A stretch of DNA of 64,000 nucleotides from Vreelandella subglaciescola. Its GTDB lineage: Bacteria; Pseudomonadota; Gammaproteobacteria; Pseudomonadales; Halomonadaceae. The number at the start of each line of letters is the position of its first letter. Position 1 is the stretch's first letter. The stretch spans positions 2,790,001 through 2,854,000 of the forward strand of contig NZ_LT670847.1 in assembly GCF_900142895.1 (NCBI RefSeq), given 5' to 3'. This document shows, in pieces, positions 8,127-17,985 of this stretch. The notes beneath the pieces are model-generated. The model was not told the DNA's origin. It was given only the letters and a program-made list of their open reading frames with translations, and did no database searches. The translations under genes were made by a program, and so were the position numbers.

Positions 8127-8726
8127 ATGTACAAGCTGCAAACGCGAAGACAGGGCTGGTTTTTGCCGCTGATGCTGATATCAGCCGGATTGGTGTCAGG
8201 CTGTAGTGGCAACGAGGAAGATGCGCGTACGCCGCCGTCCGGTGCTGCGGCTGAAGCGCGGGCCGAGCAGCCGGTGGCTCCGGTGCAAGATGTGGAACCG
8301 CTGGTGGTTTCCATTAGCGCCGGCGCTGCCATGCGCGATGACCGGCGGTTGAACATCACAGGGCGCACCAACCTGCCGGATAGCGCTCAGCTTTTAGTGG
8401 TAGTCGAGCGTGAAACTAGCGGTGCGCGCTGGCACGCGCGTACTCAGGTGAAAAGCGGACAATTCCAGGCGGGACCCATGGGGTTTGGCAGCGGCGTGCC
8501 CGAGGGCGACTACCGCATACGCGTGCAGCTTGCAGAGGCAAGCGTGCAGCCATCTGCAGTGCGTAAGCGCATTGGCGCTAAAGGCGAAGGGCTTGAAGGC
8601 GAGCTGGTGGCCCAAGCGCCGCACGGCTTGGGGCGTATCGCGGTGTATACCCGCGAGTTCTCGGTGGGTAGCGAAGCCAGACGCATGAATGAACAAGGTA
8701 ACGAGATTCATTATCCGCAAGGTTAG
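8127..8726 (+). CDS. Putative lipoprotein, unknown function
   Basis: 199 residues. A lipoprotein signal ends in lipobox VSGC (Cys26), and a 35-residue Ala/Glu/Pro-rich linker follows. The folded part (about 65-199) looks like a beta-sandwich: LNITGRTNLPDSAQLLVVV, then SGQFQAGPMGFG, then PEGDYRIRVQL. This resembles small carbohydrate-binding or Ig-like modules, but no family is certain. CGGAGG lies 7 nt before ATG 8127, and the gene begins 13 bp after the L,D-transpeptidase stop, so both are probably on one mRNA. An outer-membrane or cell-wall-related role is inferred from that linkage only. Confidence 0.75.
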   Translation: MYKLQTRRQGWFLPLMLISAGLVSGCSGNEEDARTPPSGAAAEARAEQPVAPVQDVEPLVVSISAGAAMRDDRRLNITGRTNLPDSAQLLVVVERETSGARWHARTQVKSGQFQAGPMGFGSGVPEGDYRIRVQLAEASVQPSAVRKRIGAKGEGLEGELVAQAPHGLGRIAVYTREFSVGSEARRMNEQGNEIHYPQG

Positions 8727-8789
8727 TGATAACGTCAGCCAAGTTGCTAGCCACTAGAGCCAGTCAAAAAAGCGAGTAATAAAGCCAAA

Positions 8790-9314
8790 CTACTGCTTTC
8801 GCCAGTGCGCCAGCAGCACCCCACAGAGCGGCGTTGTCGTTGATGGCGCCTGTAGCAAGTGGGTGATTTCGGTCATTTCATCACGCTGTATCAGGTAGTG
8901 GCCGGCGTGATGGAACCTGGTGGTGGGGCCCAACAGGGCTAAATCACCGGTCTTCAGCGGAGCAAAGCGAGTATTAGGTGCCGGCGTGGCCAGAAACGCT
9001 TCACCTTCCCAAGGCACGTCGAGCGGTAGCTTGCCGGGGTCCGTAGGCATAGCCTGACGTTGCTCCCAAGGCAGCGAGCCGGTATGTAATAGCACGGCCA
9101 GCGGGGTGCTGCCTTCACCTTCAAGCAGGGCGTTTAGCGGGCAGCTTAGCGCGTCGGCCAGCGCCACCAGGCGTTCGTGGCCGACCTGTTTGATCGCGCC
9201 GGATTCCCAGTAAGAAACCGTTACGTCCGAGACGCCAACGTGGCGGGCGAGGGCGGCTTTGCTGAGCCCGGCCTTGAGCCTGAAGTGCTTGATGCGTGCG
9301 CCTAGCGATTCCAT
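8790..9314 (-). CDS. XRE-family transcriptional regulator with S24-like C-terminal region
   Basis: 174 residues. Residues 5-62 form a Cro/C1-type helix-turn-helix (LGARIKHFRLKAGLSKAALA, recognition helix around SDVTVSYWESG). The C-terminal part has the look of a LexA/S24 peptidase-like domain (KTGDLALLGPTTRF, then HYLIQRDEMTEITHLL). I see no convincing Ser/Lys catalytic dyad, so it is probably a non-cleaving sensor or dimerisation domain. It is convergent with the lipoprotein gene and divergent from gltX, with a 273-bp shared upstream region. Its targets are unknown, and autoregulation at that gap is a guess. Confidence 0.85.
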   Translation of the reverse strand: MESLGARIKHFRLKAGLSKAALARHVGVSDVTVSYWESGAIKQVGHERLVALADALSCPLNALLEGEGSTPLAVLLHTGSLPWEQRQAMPTDPGKLPLDVPWEGEAFLATPAPNTRFAPLKTGDLALLGPTTRFHHAGHYLIQRDEMTEITHLLQAPSTTTPLCGVLLAHWRKQ

Positions 9315-9486
9315 ACGTTGTCCTGTTGGTGAGCCTGGCGGCAGACTCCTTGTTGAGTGTCGGCGCTCTGCTGTGAGGTTAGCCAGGAAACGCTATGGTA
9401 GGTGATTGTGCCATAACGCGCATCCTGATAAAGCTCATCTTACGTTACCTTTTATGTCAATTTTTTGTACCAGGTGACACCGTCGC

Positions 9487-9515
9487 TCGTTGGTTGCAAC
9501 AAGGGTGCGTATAAT
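9487..9515 (+). promoter_or_regulatory. Possible gltX promoter (-10 TATAAT)
   Basis: A perfect TATAAT occurs at 9510-9515, 72 bp before the gltX ATG. The -35 region at the expected distance is poor (TCGTTG), so an activator or an alternative -35 may be used. The rest of the 9315-9587 gap between the XRE gene and gltX is fairly AT-rich but shows no operator symmetry I could identify. Confidence 0.5.
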
Positions 9516-9587
9516 GACGCGACGTTTTTCTTTATGACGCTCATATTTTTGTGACGCCTATCTCTTGGTTACAGTAAGGATTTCACC

Positions 9588-11069
9588 ATGACTGTACGTA
9601 CTCGTATTGCCCCGTCTCCTACGGGCGATCCCCACGTTGGCACCGCCTATATTGCGCTGTTTAACCTTTGCTTTGCGCGTCAGCACGGCGGTGAGTTCGT
9701 GCTGCGCATCGAGGATACCGACCGCGCGCGTTCAACGCCGGAGTCGGAGCAGATGATTCTCGACTCGCTGCGCTGGCTGGGGATCGAATGGGACGAGGGG
9801 CCGGACGTGGGCGGGCCACACGGTCCTTATCGGCAAAGCGAGCGTGGCGACATCTATGCCAACTACGCGCAACAGCTGGTGGACGCCGGGCATGCCTTCA
9901 AGTGCTACCGCACGGCAGAAGAACTCGATGAGCTGCGCGAAGCGCGCAAGGCGGCGGGCATGCAGCTGGCCCTGAAGCCCGCTGATCTGGCGCTGGATGC
10001 CGATGAGCAGGCCCGCCGTGAAAGCGAGAGCTGGCCGTATGTGGTGCGCATGGACGTGCCCACAGAAGGCGTGTGCGTGCTGGAGGATATGCTGCGCGGG
10101 CGCATCGACGTCGACTGGGCTCAGGTTGATGCGCAGATTCTGCTGAAATCCGACGGTATGCCGACCTATCATCTGGCCAACGTGGTGGATGACCACCTGA
10201 TGGGCATTACCCACGTGCTGCGCGGCGAAGAGTGGATCAACTCGGCGCCCAAGCACCAGCTGCTGTACGCGTATCTGGGTTGGGAAATGCCCACGCTTTG
10301 CCATATGCCGCTGCTGCGCAATCCCGACAAGTCCAAGCTCTCCAAGCGCAAAAACCCCACGTCGATCAACTATTATCGTCGCATGGGCTTTTTGCCCCAG
10401 GCGGTGACCAACTATCTGGGGCGCATGGGCTGGTCAATGCCCGACGAGCGTGAGAAGTTCAGTCTGGCGGAAATGACCGACGCGTTTGATATTCAACGGG
10501 TATCGCTGGGCGGGCCGGTCTTCGATCTGGAAAAGCTGACCTGGCTCAACGGCGTATATATCCGTGAAGATCTGGACGATGCGGCATTTTTACAAGCGCT
10601 GCGCGAATGGGCGTTCAATGAAGACTATGTGAAGCAGATATTGCCGCAGGTGCGCCCGCGGGTAGAAACGCTCTCTCAGGTGGCACCGCTGGCCGGGCAT
10701 TTCTTCTCCGGACTGCCCGCGATTGACGAAGCCTCGTTTGAGACGGTCAAGCTGGAAAAGGACACGCTGGTCAAACTGCTGCAGTTTCTAGTATGGCGGC
10801 TTGAAGCAGTGCCCGCTTGGCATAAGGAAGCGCTACTTGAAGAAGTGAAAGCGCTTGCCGCTTATTTCGAGCTGAAAATGAAAGCGTTTCTGGCACCGGT
10901 CTTTATCGCAGTGACTGGCTCCAGCGCCAGCACGTCGGTGATGGACGCGATGGCGATCCTCGGCTCGGATGTAACGCGCGCTCGCCTTCGCCATGCTATC
11001 AGTGTGCTCGGTGGTGTATCCAAAAAGCAGGCCAAGCGTCTTGAAAAGGAGTTCCGCGAGCTTTCTTAA
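9588..11069 (+). CDS. gltX: Glutamyl-tRNA synthetase
   Basis: 493 residues, the usual length for a bacterial discriminating or non-discriminating GluRS. It charges tRNA-Glu with glutamate in the cytosol. The class I signatures are present: the HIGH-type motif HVGT (residues 16-19) within [20 protein letters not shown], and the KMSKS-type motif KLSKR at about residues 250-254. The C-terminal anticodon-binding helical domain ends normally. It reads in the same direction as the tRNA-Glu(TTC) gene 225 bp downstream, a neat pairing of enzyme and substrate. A terminator hairpin follows the stop. Confidence 0.98.
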   Translation: MTVRTRIAPSPTGDPHVGTAYIALFNLCFARQHGGEFVLRIEDTDRARSTPESEQMILDSLRWLGIEWDEGPDVGGPHGPYRQSERGDIYANYAQQLVDAGHAFKCYRTAEELDELREARKAAGMQLALKPADLALDADEQARRESESWPYVVRMDVPTEGVCVLEDMLRGRIDVDWAQVDAQILLKSDGMPTYHLANVVDDHLMGITHVLRGEEWINSAPKHQLLYAYLGWEMPTLCHMPLLRNPDKSKLSKRKNPTSINYYRRMGFLPQAVTNYLGRMGWSMPDEREKFSLAEMTDAFDIQRVSLGGPVFDLEKLTWLNGVYIREDLDDAAFLQALREWAFNEDYVKQILPQVRPRVETLSQVAPLAGHFFSGLPAIDEASFETVKLEKDTLVKLLQFLVWRLEAVPAWHKEALLEEVKALAAYFELKMKAFLAPVFIAVTGSSASTSVMDAMAILGSDVTRARLRHAISVLGGVSKKQAKRLEKEFRELS

Positions 11070-11093
11070 GAGACTGAATCAGCGTATTGATGA

Positions 11094-11121
11094 GCGCCGC
11101 AAAAAGCGGTGCTTTCTTCTT
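11094..11121 (+). terminator. Intrinsic terminator of gltX
   Basis: A 7-bp GC stem (GCGCCGC / GCGGTGC with one G-T pair) and AAAAA loop is followed by TTTCTTCTT, 25 bp after the gltX stop. Confidence 0.7.
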
Positions 11122-11148
11122 GACGCCGGCTACGTGGCTAGGTAACAT
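11120..11148 (+). promoter_or_regulatory. Likely sigma70 promoter of the tRNA pair
   Basis: TTGACG (11120-11125), a 17-bp spacer and TAACAT (11143-11148) lie just upstream of tRNA-Ala. The predicted start is near 11155, about 16 bp before the mature tRNA 5' end. The -35 box abuts the gltX terminator. Confidence 0.6.
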
Positions 11149-11170
11149 ACGCTCCGTCTTAACGACACGT

Positions 11171-11246
11171 GGGGCCTTAGCTCAGCTGGGAGAGCGCAAC
11201 ACTGGCAGTGTTGAGGTCAGCGGTTCGATCCCGCTAGGCTCCACCA
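11171..11246 (+). tRNA. tRNA-Ala (anticodon GGC)
   Basis: A 76-nt cloverleaf with encoded CCA. The acceptor stem is GGGGCCT/AGGCTCC, the D-arm contains AGCTCAGCTGGGAGAGC, the anticodon loop is CTGGCAG with anticodon GGC, and the T-arm contains GGTTCGATCC. It reads GCC/GCU alanine codons. It is followed 48 bp later by tRNA-Glu, and both are probably processed from one transcript. Confidence 0.97.
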
Positions 11247-11294
11247 TTTTTCTGCTTTATCTTGCTTGCCGTCGTCATTTCTGACGCCGTATAC

Positions 11295-11370
11295 GTCCCA
11301 TTCGTCTAGTGGTCCAGGACACCGCCCTTTCACGGCGGTAACAGGGGTTCGAACCCCCTATGGGACGCCA
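11295..11370 (+). tRNA. tRNA-Glu (anticodon TTC)
   Basis: A 76-nt cloverleaf with encoded CCA. The acceptor stem is GTCCCAT/ATGGGAC, the anticodon stem-loop is CCGCC-CTTTCAC-GGCGG with anticodon TTC, and the T-arm is AGGGGTTCGAACCCCCT. It reads GAA/GAG and is the substrate of the GltX encoded just upstream. It is also the precursor of tetrapyrroles through the C5 pathway. Confidence 0.97.
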
Positions 11371-11652
11371 ATCTTGTGCTGCTGTGTCTGTGTAATGCGT
11401 CTTGGTAAGACGTACCTGCATACGGTTTTTCGTGCCGTACTGATGACTCTTTGCCTGCCTCTGACGGTCATTCCGTCGCCTTTGTGTGCCCGCTTTTTGC
11501 CCGCTTGACGGGGGCTGTGCCGTGGCCGTGAAAACAGCCTGTCTCGCGTCAAAAAAGCGCGCTTTCGGGCCATTTCACCCTTGACTTGTCCACTTCTCCG
11601 GTTCTCCGCAATGCTGCTGTGCACAACTGTCTGTTATTGCCCAAAAAAACGC

Positions 11653-11800
11653 TTGATATCTTTATTTTGTTTTAAAACAATATCTTACAGTAGATCAAAA
11701 ATTGAACAATTTAAGGAGAGGCCGCTGTGCATGCCGACTGCGGAACGTTTTCTAACGGTTGTAAACAGGGTTATCCACAGTAAGTGTGGAAAACCCTTTT
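11653..11800 (+). ncRNA. Candidate mini-transcript: promoter, short ORF and terminator-like hairpin
   Basis: This lies within the 458-bp gap 11371-11828, which has no normal gene. TTGATA (11653-11658), a 17-bp spacer and AACAAT (11676-11681) resemble a promoter overlying a 14-bp palindrome (TTGTTTTAAAACAA, 11667-11680). AAGGAGAG (11713-11720) is then correctly spaced for a GTG at 11727 opening an 18-codon ORF that stops at 11781-11783. An alternative ATG at 11731 opens a longer frame running antisense into the next gene. A hairpin with 13-bp arms and one mismatch (11767-11797), followed by TTTT, covers the stop codon. The hairpin also contains DnaA-box-like TTATCCACA. It could be a small RNA, a leader peptide or a chance alignment. 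Confidence 0.35.
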
Positions 11801-11828
11801 CATGGCCGTTTCAAGCAAAAGTCAAGGG

Positions 11829-12710
11829 CTATTCGGTGCTCTGCAGACGCTTTAAAAGCGCCGATGTGTCAAAGCGTCCACCGCCTTGGCGTTGCACCTC
11901 GGCATAAAACTGATCCACCAGCGCGGTGACCGGAAGCGCCGCATTTAATTGGCGTGCCTGGCTCAGGCAGATGTCGAGATCCTTGCGCATCCAGTCCACG
12001 GCAAAGCCGTGGTCATAATCGCCGGCGAGCATGGTCTGATGACGGTTTTCCATTTGCCAGGAGCCGGCTGCGCCCTTGGACAGCACGTCGATCACCCGGT
12101 GGGCGTCAAGCCCGGCCTGCTCGGCAAAGTGCAGCCCTTCGGACAAGCTTTGTACCAGCCCGGCCACGCAGATCTGGTTGACCATTTTGGTTAGCTGACC
12201 GCTGCCCACCGGGCCCATCAGCGTAAGCGCTTTGGCATAGTGGTTGAGTACCGGCTCAAGGTGAGCAAAGAGGGCGTCATTCCCACCGCACATAATCGTC
12301 AGCGCGCCGTTGATAGCGCCTTGTTGCCCGCCGGAGACAGGAGCGTCGAGAAAGCCGATGCCGTGTAGTTTGCAGGCTCCGGCGAGCTCTTGCGCCAAAT
12401 CTGCCGAGGCGGTGGTGTGATCCACCAGAAAGGTGCCTTGGGACATGCCGGACAGAGCGCCGTGCTCGCCTGTGATGACGTCGCGCACGTCGTTATCATT
12501 GCCCACACAGCTAAGCACCAGATCGGCGCCTGCGGCGGCGTCCTTGGGGCTTGCGTGGGCGCTGCCACCATATTCGTTGACCCAGGCATCAGCCTTGGCG
12601 CGGGTGCGGTTGTAGACCCGCAGGGTAAGTCCCTGGCGTGCGAGGTGGCCGGCCATGGGGCCACCCATGACGCCGAGACCGATAAAAGCGACGGTTGAAA
12701 CGGTGCGCAT
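11829..12710 (-). CDS. NAD(P)-dependent beta-hydroxyacid dehydrogenase (GarR/3-HIBADH family)
   Basis: 293 residues from ATG 12710, which has GGGAGAGG just upstream; a longer in-frame reading from 12803 lacks a ribosome site. The N-terminal Rossmann motif FIGLGVMGGPMAGHLARQG (GxGxxG) binds NAD(P). DAPVSGGQQGAINGALTIM matches the family substrate-binding loop, and the catalytic lysine is in GSGQLTKMVNQ. The C-terminal helical domain ends as usual. Family members reduce tartronate semialdehyde or oxidise 3-hydroxyisobutyrate and related acids. The exact substrate cannot be read from the sequence. It stands alone, convergent with the candidate mini-transcript, and has no catabolic neighbours. 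Confidence 0.9.
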   Translation of the reverse strand: MRTVSTVAFIGLGVMGGPMAGHLARQGLTLRVYNRTRAKADAWVNEYGGSAHASPKDAAAGADLVLSCVGNDNDVRDVITGEHGALSGMSQGTFLVDHTTASADLAQELAGACKLHGIGFLDAPVSGGQQGAINGALTIMCGGNDALFAHLEPVLNHYAKALTLMGPVGSGQLTKMVNQICVAGLVQSLSEGLHFAEQAGLDAHRVIDVLSKGAAGSWQMENRHQTMLAGDYDHGFAVDWMRKDLDICLSQARQLNAALPVTALVDQFYAEVQRQGGGRFDTSALLKRLQSTE

Positions 12711-12793
12711 ATTCCTCTCCCTTCTGTTGGTGCTGCTTTTAGGTTGATGTCGGTTTGAATGAATAGCGCCTAAGCGTAATGCGGCGTTCACGC

Positions 12794-12820
12794 AAAAGGC
12801 CACCCGTGGGTGGCCTTTTT
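12794..12820 (-). terminator. Terminator of gltA
   Basis: A GGCCACCC / GGGTGGCC stem, extended by A-T pairs, is followed on the minus strand by TTTT. It lies about 55 bp past the gltA stop. The plus-strand reading also ends in TTTTT, so it may work both ways. Confidence 0.85.
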
Positions 12821-12872
12821 GGCAGAGAAGACGCTGAGCCGCTATTTTAAGGACTCTTTTTTTGTCTACAGG

Positions 12873-14159
<1,287 letters not shown>

Positions 14160-14233
14160 GCTGGCCTCCTTTCGAATTCGGGTTGGGACGTACATGATTG
14201 TTTTGCATGCCGCGCCGGCGAAAAGGCTCGCCC

Positions 14234-14261
14234 ACTATAAAAGGGCGCGGAAAATTGTCAA
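14234..14261 (-). promoter_or_regulatory. gltA promoter
   Basis: On the minus strand TTGACA (14261-14256), a 16-bp spacer and TATAGT (14239-14234) form a near-consensus sigma70 promoter. The predicted start is near 14227, which leaves about a 68-nt leader before the gltA ATG. Confidence 0.75.
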
Positions 14262-14411
14262 TTAGCCGAACTGCTAGGCCTTGCTGTACATAAATTGTGA
14301 TGTTGAATAATTATTGTCTATGCTTGTGGTTATGCTATCAGCGTTGCGCACCGCGCGCGAGCGCCGCGCCACGAGGCATCAGCGGCCGCCTGCAGCTGGC
14401 GGCTGGCAGCC

Positions 14412-14486
14412 CGGTACCTTGAGTTCCGGTATCTTCCACCGCGGTATCTTTCATCTCGGTACCTTCAACCTCGGTATCTTCAACCA
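14412..14486 (+). repeat. Five tandem 15-bp repeats in the gltA-sdhC control region
   Basis: Five direct copies with exact 15-bp period start at 14412, 14427, 14442, 14457 and 14472. The core is CGGTAYCTT followed by six variable bases. They end 24 bp before the sdh -35 box and lie about 150 bp upstream of the gltA -35 box. The period is a multiple of three, so both strands can be read as five-residue repeats. No frame there has a ribosome site or looks like a real gene, so a regulatory array is favoured. Confidence 0.85.
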
Positions 14487-14510
14487 TAGTAGCGTAGGGC
14501 AGAGTTTGGT

Positions 14511-14539
14511 TTGTCAGCCAAGGCCAAGGTTCATATAAT
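14511..14539 (+). promoter_or_regulatory. sdhC operon promoter
   Basis: TTGTCA (14511-14516), a 17-bp spacer and a perfect TATAAT (14534-14539) make a strong sigma70-type promoter. Transcription should begin near 14546, giving a leader of about 120 nt before the sdhC GTG. That is long enough for post-transcriptional control, as known for sdhC in enterics, but no specific site was identified. Confidence 0.8.
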
Positions 14540-14668
14540 TTACCTTGTACGCTGTTGGTCACAAGACGGCGTGCCTGACTTGGCAACGGCCGAGCCTTCC
14601 AGCAACCACCGCCCGCTCGGGCTATGCCCGAACGCCGCAGAGCGGGCCAAGAGAGTGTGTATAGAGCC

Positions 14669-15046
14669 GTGAATAGCAAACGACCCGTAAATCTCAATCT
14701 TTCGACAATACACTTCCCTTTGCCGGCAATAACGTCGATCGTGCATCGCATCACCGGCGTTATCCTGTTTGTCGGCCTGATTTTCGCCTTCTGGGCGCTG
14801 AGTGAATCATTGGCATCGCCTGCCGGCTTTGATGCTGTCAGCGACGCGCTGGCAAACAATTTCCTCGCCAAGCTGATCGCTTGGGGGCTGGTATCGGCCC
14901 TGGCGTTTCACTTTGTGGCGGGCATCAAACACCTTTTCATGGATGCCGATTTCGGCGTTACCCTTGAGGGCGGCGTGCAAAAGGCGCAAATCACCGTGAT
15001 CATAAGCGCTGTACTGATCATTCTGGCAGGAGTGTGGATATGGTAA
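14669..15046 (+). CDS. sdhC: Succinate dehydrogenase cytochrome b556 subunit
   Basis: 125 residues from GTG 14669, giving VNSKRPVNLNLSTIHFPLPA, which matches the family N-terminus (xNSKRPVNL). A longer reading from 14624 does not. It is a membrane anchor of complex II with three transmembrane helices; the region SIVHRITGVILFVG and the haem-ligand His in ALAFHFVAGIKHLFMD are visible. It helps bind haem b and ubiquinone. It is the first gene of sdhCDAB and overlaps sdhD by 7 nt. Confidence 0.95.
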   Translation: MNSKRPVNLNLSTIHFPLPAITSIVHRITGVILFVGLIFAFWALSESLASPAGFDAVSDALANNFLAKLIAWGLVSALAFHFVAGIKHLFMDADFGVTLEGGVQKAQITVIISAVLIILAGVWIW

Positions 15047-15387
15047 CCAGCATCACCAGTTTTAGCCGCAACGGCGTATCCGACTGGCTCCTGCAGCGGG
15101 TGTCCGCTGTTATTCTCGCCGTGTACACGGTGTTTATGGTGGCCTATCTGTTGTTCCATCCCGATTTGGATTACTACACGTGGAGCGGGCTTTTCGAGCA
15201 AACGTGGATGCGAATTTTCTCGCTTCTGGCGTTTATTTCCCTGGCGGCTCACGCTTGGGTCGGCCTGTGGACCGTAACCACCGATTACCTCAAGTCTACT
15301 TATCAGCGCGTAGGTGCCCAGATGTTGATTATTCTGGTCATCTTTGTCTACCTGGTATGGGGCATTCAACTTCTGTGGGGAGCCTGA
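15040..15387 (+). CDS. sdhD: Succinate dehydrogenase membrane anchor subunit
   Basis: 115 residues from ATG 15040; AGGAG lies 8 nt upstream, inside the sdhC end. Three membrane helices are visible: residues about 14-38 (RVSAVILAVYTVFMVAYLL), 52-78 (FSLLAFISLAAHAWVGLWTV) and 88-112. SDWLLQRVSAV and the AHAWVGLWTVTTDYL region match SdhD, where a His ligates haem b and a Tyr contacts quinone. It ends 3 bp before sdhA. Confidence 0.95.
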   Translation: MVTSITSFSRNGVSDWLLQRVSAVILAVYTVFMVAYLLFHPDLDYYTWSGLFEQTWMRIFSLLAFISLAAHAWVGLWTVTTDYLKSTYQRVGAQMLIILVIFVYLVWGIQLLWGA

Positions 15388-15390
15388 TTC

Positions 15391-17163
15391 ATGTCTAACC
15401 TGCGTAGCCTGACATTTGACGCCATTATCATTGGCGGTGGTGGCTCCGGCCTGCGAGCGGCGCTGGAGCTTGCCAAGTCCGGCAAGCAAACCGCCGTGCT
15501 GTCCAAGGTGTTTCCCACGCGCTCGCATACGGTGTCTGCTCAGGGCGGAATTACCTGCGCGATTGGCGCGGCGGATCCCGACGACGACTGGCGCTGGCAC
15601 ATGTATGACACGGTCAAGGGCAGCGATTACATCGCCGACCAGGACGCGGCGGAGTACCTGTGCTCCGAAGGCCCGAAAGCGGTGTTCGAGCTCGAGCACA
15701 TGGGACTGCCGTTTTCGCGCTTTGACAACGGCCGTATCTATCAGCGCCCGTTCGGTGGCCAATCGAAAAACTTTGGCGAAGGCGGCCAGGCGGCGCGCAC
15801 CTGTGCGGCGGCCGACCGTACCGGGCACGCGCTGCTGCACACGCTCTATCAGAACAACCTCAAGAACAACACGACGTTTCTCAACGAGTGGTACGCGGTT
15901 GATCTGGTGAAGAACGCAAGCGGCGACGTGGTGGGCTGCATTGCCATGTGCATCGAAACCGGCGAAGTGGTGCACGTGAAATCCAAGGCCACGGTGCTGG
16001 CCACGGGCGGTGCCGGGCGTATCTATGCCTCGACCACCAACGCGTTGATTAATACCGGCGACGGTGTCGGCATGGCGCTGCGCGCCGGTTTCCCGATGCA
16101 GGATATGGAAATGTGGCAGTTCCATCCCACCGGTATTTATGGCGCCGGCACGCTGGTGACGGAAGGTTGCCGCGGGGAAGGTGGCTATCTGATCAACAAG
16201 GATGGCGAGCGCTTCATGGAGCGCTACGCGCCCAACGCCAAAGACCTTGCCAGCCGCGATGTTGTTTCACGCTCGATTGTGATGGAGCTACTCGACGGCC
16301 GTGGTGCCGGCGAGAACGGCGATCACGTCTTCCTCAAGCTCGATCACCTCGGCGAAGAGGTGCTCAACAAGCGCCTACCGGGAATCTGCGAGCTGGCCAA
16401 AACGTTTGCCCACGTCGACCCGATCACTGAGCCGATTCCGGTCGTGCCGACCTGCCACTACATGATGGGGGGGATTCCCACCAACATTCACGGCCAGGCG
16501 ATCATGCAGGACGACAAGGGAAAAGATCAGATCGTCAACGGGCTGTTTGCCTGCGGCGAAGCGGCCTGCGTCTCGGTTCACGGGGCTAACCGCTTGGGCG
16601 GCAATTCGCTACTGGATCTGGTGGTCTTTGGCCGCTCGGCGGGCCAGTTCATTGAAAGCGCGCTGAACGAAGGCATCGACTATCTGGACGCCACCGACGC
16701 GGATATCCAGTCGGCAATGACGCGTCTGGAGCGCTGGAACGGCTCTGAAGACGGCGAGTCCGTGCCCGAGCTTAAGCGTGCGCTGCAGGACATCATGCAA
16801 AACGATTTCGGCGTATTCCGCGAAGAGCAAAAGATGCAGGAAGGCGTCAAGCGCCTGGCCGAACTTCGCGAGCGCATCAATAACGCCTATCTGCCGGATA
16901 AATCCAACGCCTTCAACACCGCCCGCGTAGAGGCGCTGGAACTTGATAACCTGATGGAAGTGGCCGAAGCCACGGCGATTTCCGCGCTTGAGCGCAAGGA
17001 AAGCCGCGGCGCCCATTCGCGCTACGACTACCCCGATCGTGATGACGTCAACTGGCTGAAACACTCGATTTACTTCCCCATCGAAAAGCGGTTGGGCAAG
17101 CGTGATGTGAACTTCAAGCCCAAGACCGTTGACACATTCGAACCCAAGATTCGCACCTACTGA
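15391..17163 (+). CDS. sdhA: Succinate dehydrogenase flavoprotein subunit
   Basis: 590 residues. It oxidises succinate to fumarate with covalently bound FAD and passes electrons to SdhB. Visible features are the dinucleotide fold ([21 protein letters not shown]), the FAD-linking His46 in [12 protein letters not shown], and the substrate/catalytic region in the capping domain ([24 protein letters not shown], with a catalytic Arg in [11 protein letters not shown]). [10 protein letters not shown] and [17 protein letters not shown] complete the active site. The length is normal and the C-terminus ends FEPKIRTY. The gene lies inside the sdh operon. Confidence 0.98.
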   Translation: MSNLRSLTFDAIIIGGGGSGLRAALELAKSGKQTAVLSKVFPTRSHTVSAQGGITCAIGAADPDDDWRWHMYDTVKGSDYIADQDAAEYLCSEGPKAVFELEHMGLPFSRFDNGRIYQRPFGGQSKNFGEGGQAARTCAAADRTGHALLHTLYQNNLKNNTTFLNEWYAVDLVKNASGDVVGCIAMCIETGEVVHVKSKATVLATGGAGRIYASTTNALINTGDGVGMALRAGFPMQDMEMWQFHPTGIYGAGTLVTEGCRGEGGYLINKDGERFMERYAPNAKDLASRDVVSRSIVMELLDGRGAGENGDHVFLKLDHLGEEVLNKRLPGICELAKTFAHVDPITEPIPVVPTCHYMMGGIPTNIHGQAIMQDDKGKDQIVNGLFACGEAACVSVHGANRLGGNSLLDLVVFGRSAGQFIESALNEGIDYLDATDADIQSAMTRLERWNGSEDGESVPELKRALQDIMQNDFGVFREEQKMQEGVKRLAELRERINNAYLPDKSNAFNTARVEALELDNLMEVAEATAISALERKESRGAHSRYDYPDRDDVNWLKHSIYFPIEKRLGKRDVNFKPKTVDTFEPKIRTY

Positions 17164-17189
17164 TACGCCGCAGACGAGAGGGAGTCACG

Positions 17190-17900
17190 ATGTCTAATCT
17201 TCAGGTATCGATATATCGCTACAACCCTGAAACTGACGCTGCGCCGTACATGCAGGAGTTTCAGGTTGATACAAAAGGCCGCGACGTCATGGTGCTGGAT
17301 GTTTTGCACTTGATGAAAGAGCAGGACTCAAGCCTGGCGTTCCGCCGTAGCTGCCGCGAAGGCGTGTGCGGCTCTGACGGCATGAACATGAACGGTCGCA
17401 ACGGCTTGGGCTGTATCACCCCGCTTTCTGACGTGGTGAAAAACGGTAAGCTGGTCCTGCGACCGCTGCCGGGGCTGCCGGTGATCCGCGATCTGGTCGT
17501 GGATATGGCCATGTTCTACAAGCAGTACGAGCACATTCAGCCGTATCTGCAAAACGACGAACCCGCGCCCGCTATCGAGCGTCTGCAGTCGCCGGAAGAC
17601 CGGGAAAAGCTTGACGGTCTTTACGAATGCATTCTGTGTGCCTGCTGTTCCACGGCGTGCCCGTCGTTCTGGTGGAATCCGGATAAGTTTGTCGGCCCGG
17701 CGGGGCTCTTGCAATCTTACCGATTTTTGGCCGACTCGCGGGACACGGCGACCCGCGAGCGCCTCTCGGATCTGCAGGATCCGTTCTCGGTGTTTCGTTG
17801 CCGCGGCATCATGAACTGCGTCGCGTTTTGCCCCAAAGGGCTCAATCCGACGCGCGCTATCGGCAAGATTCGTGAAATGCTGCTGGCGGATGCAACCTGA
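17190..17900 (+). CDS. sdhB: Succinate dehydrogenase iron-sulfur subunit
   Basis: 236 residues. Three clusters are recognisable: the 2Fe-2S ligands in SCREGVCGSDGMNMNGRNGLGC (split here as the CREGVCGSD motif and a later Cys), the 4Fe-4S motif CILCACCSTACPS, and the 3Fe-4S motif CRGIMNCVAFCPKGLNP. It carries electrons from SdhA FAD to ubiquinone in the membrane anchor. GAGGGAG precedes ATG 17190. It is the last sdh gene, followed by a 192-bp gap with a long hairpin before sucA. Confidence 0.98.
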   Translation: MSNLQVSIYRYNPETDAAPYMQEFQVDTKGRDVMVLDVLHLMKEQDSSLAFRRSCREGVCGSDGMNMNGRNGLGCITPLSDVVKNGKLVLRPLPGLPVIRDLVVDMAMFYKQYEHIQPYLQNDEPAPAIERLQSPEDREKLDGLYECILCACCSTACPSFWWNPDKFVGPAGLLQSYRFLADSRDTATRERLSDLQDPFSVFRCRGIMNCVAFCPKGLNPTRAIGKIREMLLADAT

Positions 17901-17985
17901 ATCTATGCGACTTAAGTTGCGTGGTTTGCCGCGATAAGTTGCATGTTTGCCACTTAAACAGTGGCGCCTGGCTTGTTATCATGGC

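Noticed and set aside
11600..11800. Chromosomal replication origin
   Set aside because: Only one perfect DnaA box, and no dnaA, gidA or rpmH neighbourhood; the gene context is tRNA and metabolism.
14314..14538. A pentapeptide-repeat-like peptide (GIFHR GIFHL GTFNL GIFNH) on the plus strand
   Set aside because: The apparent repeats come from the 15-bp DNA period. The frame overlaps the sdh promoter, has no ribosome site and an implausible composition outside the repeat.
14338..14871. Minus-strand reading with VEDTE/VEGTE repeats
   Set aside because: It runs antisense through sdhC and its promoter and has no start signal of its own.
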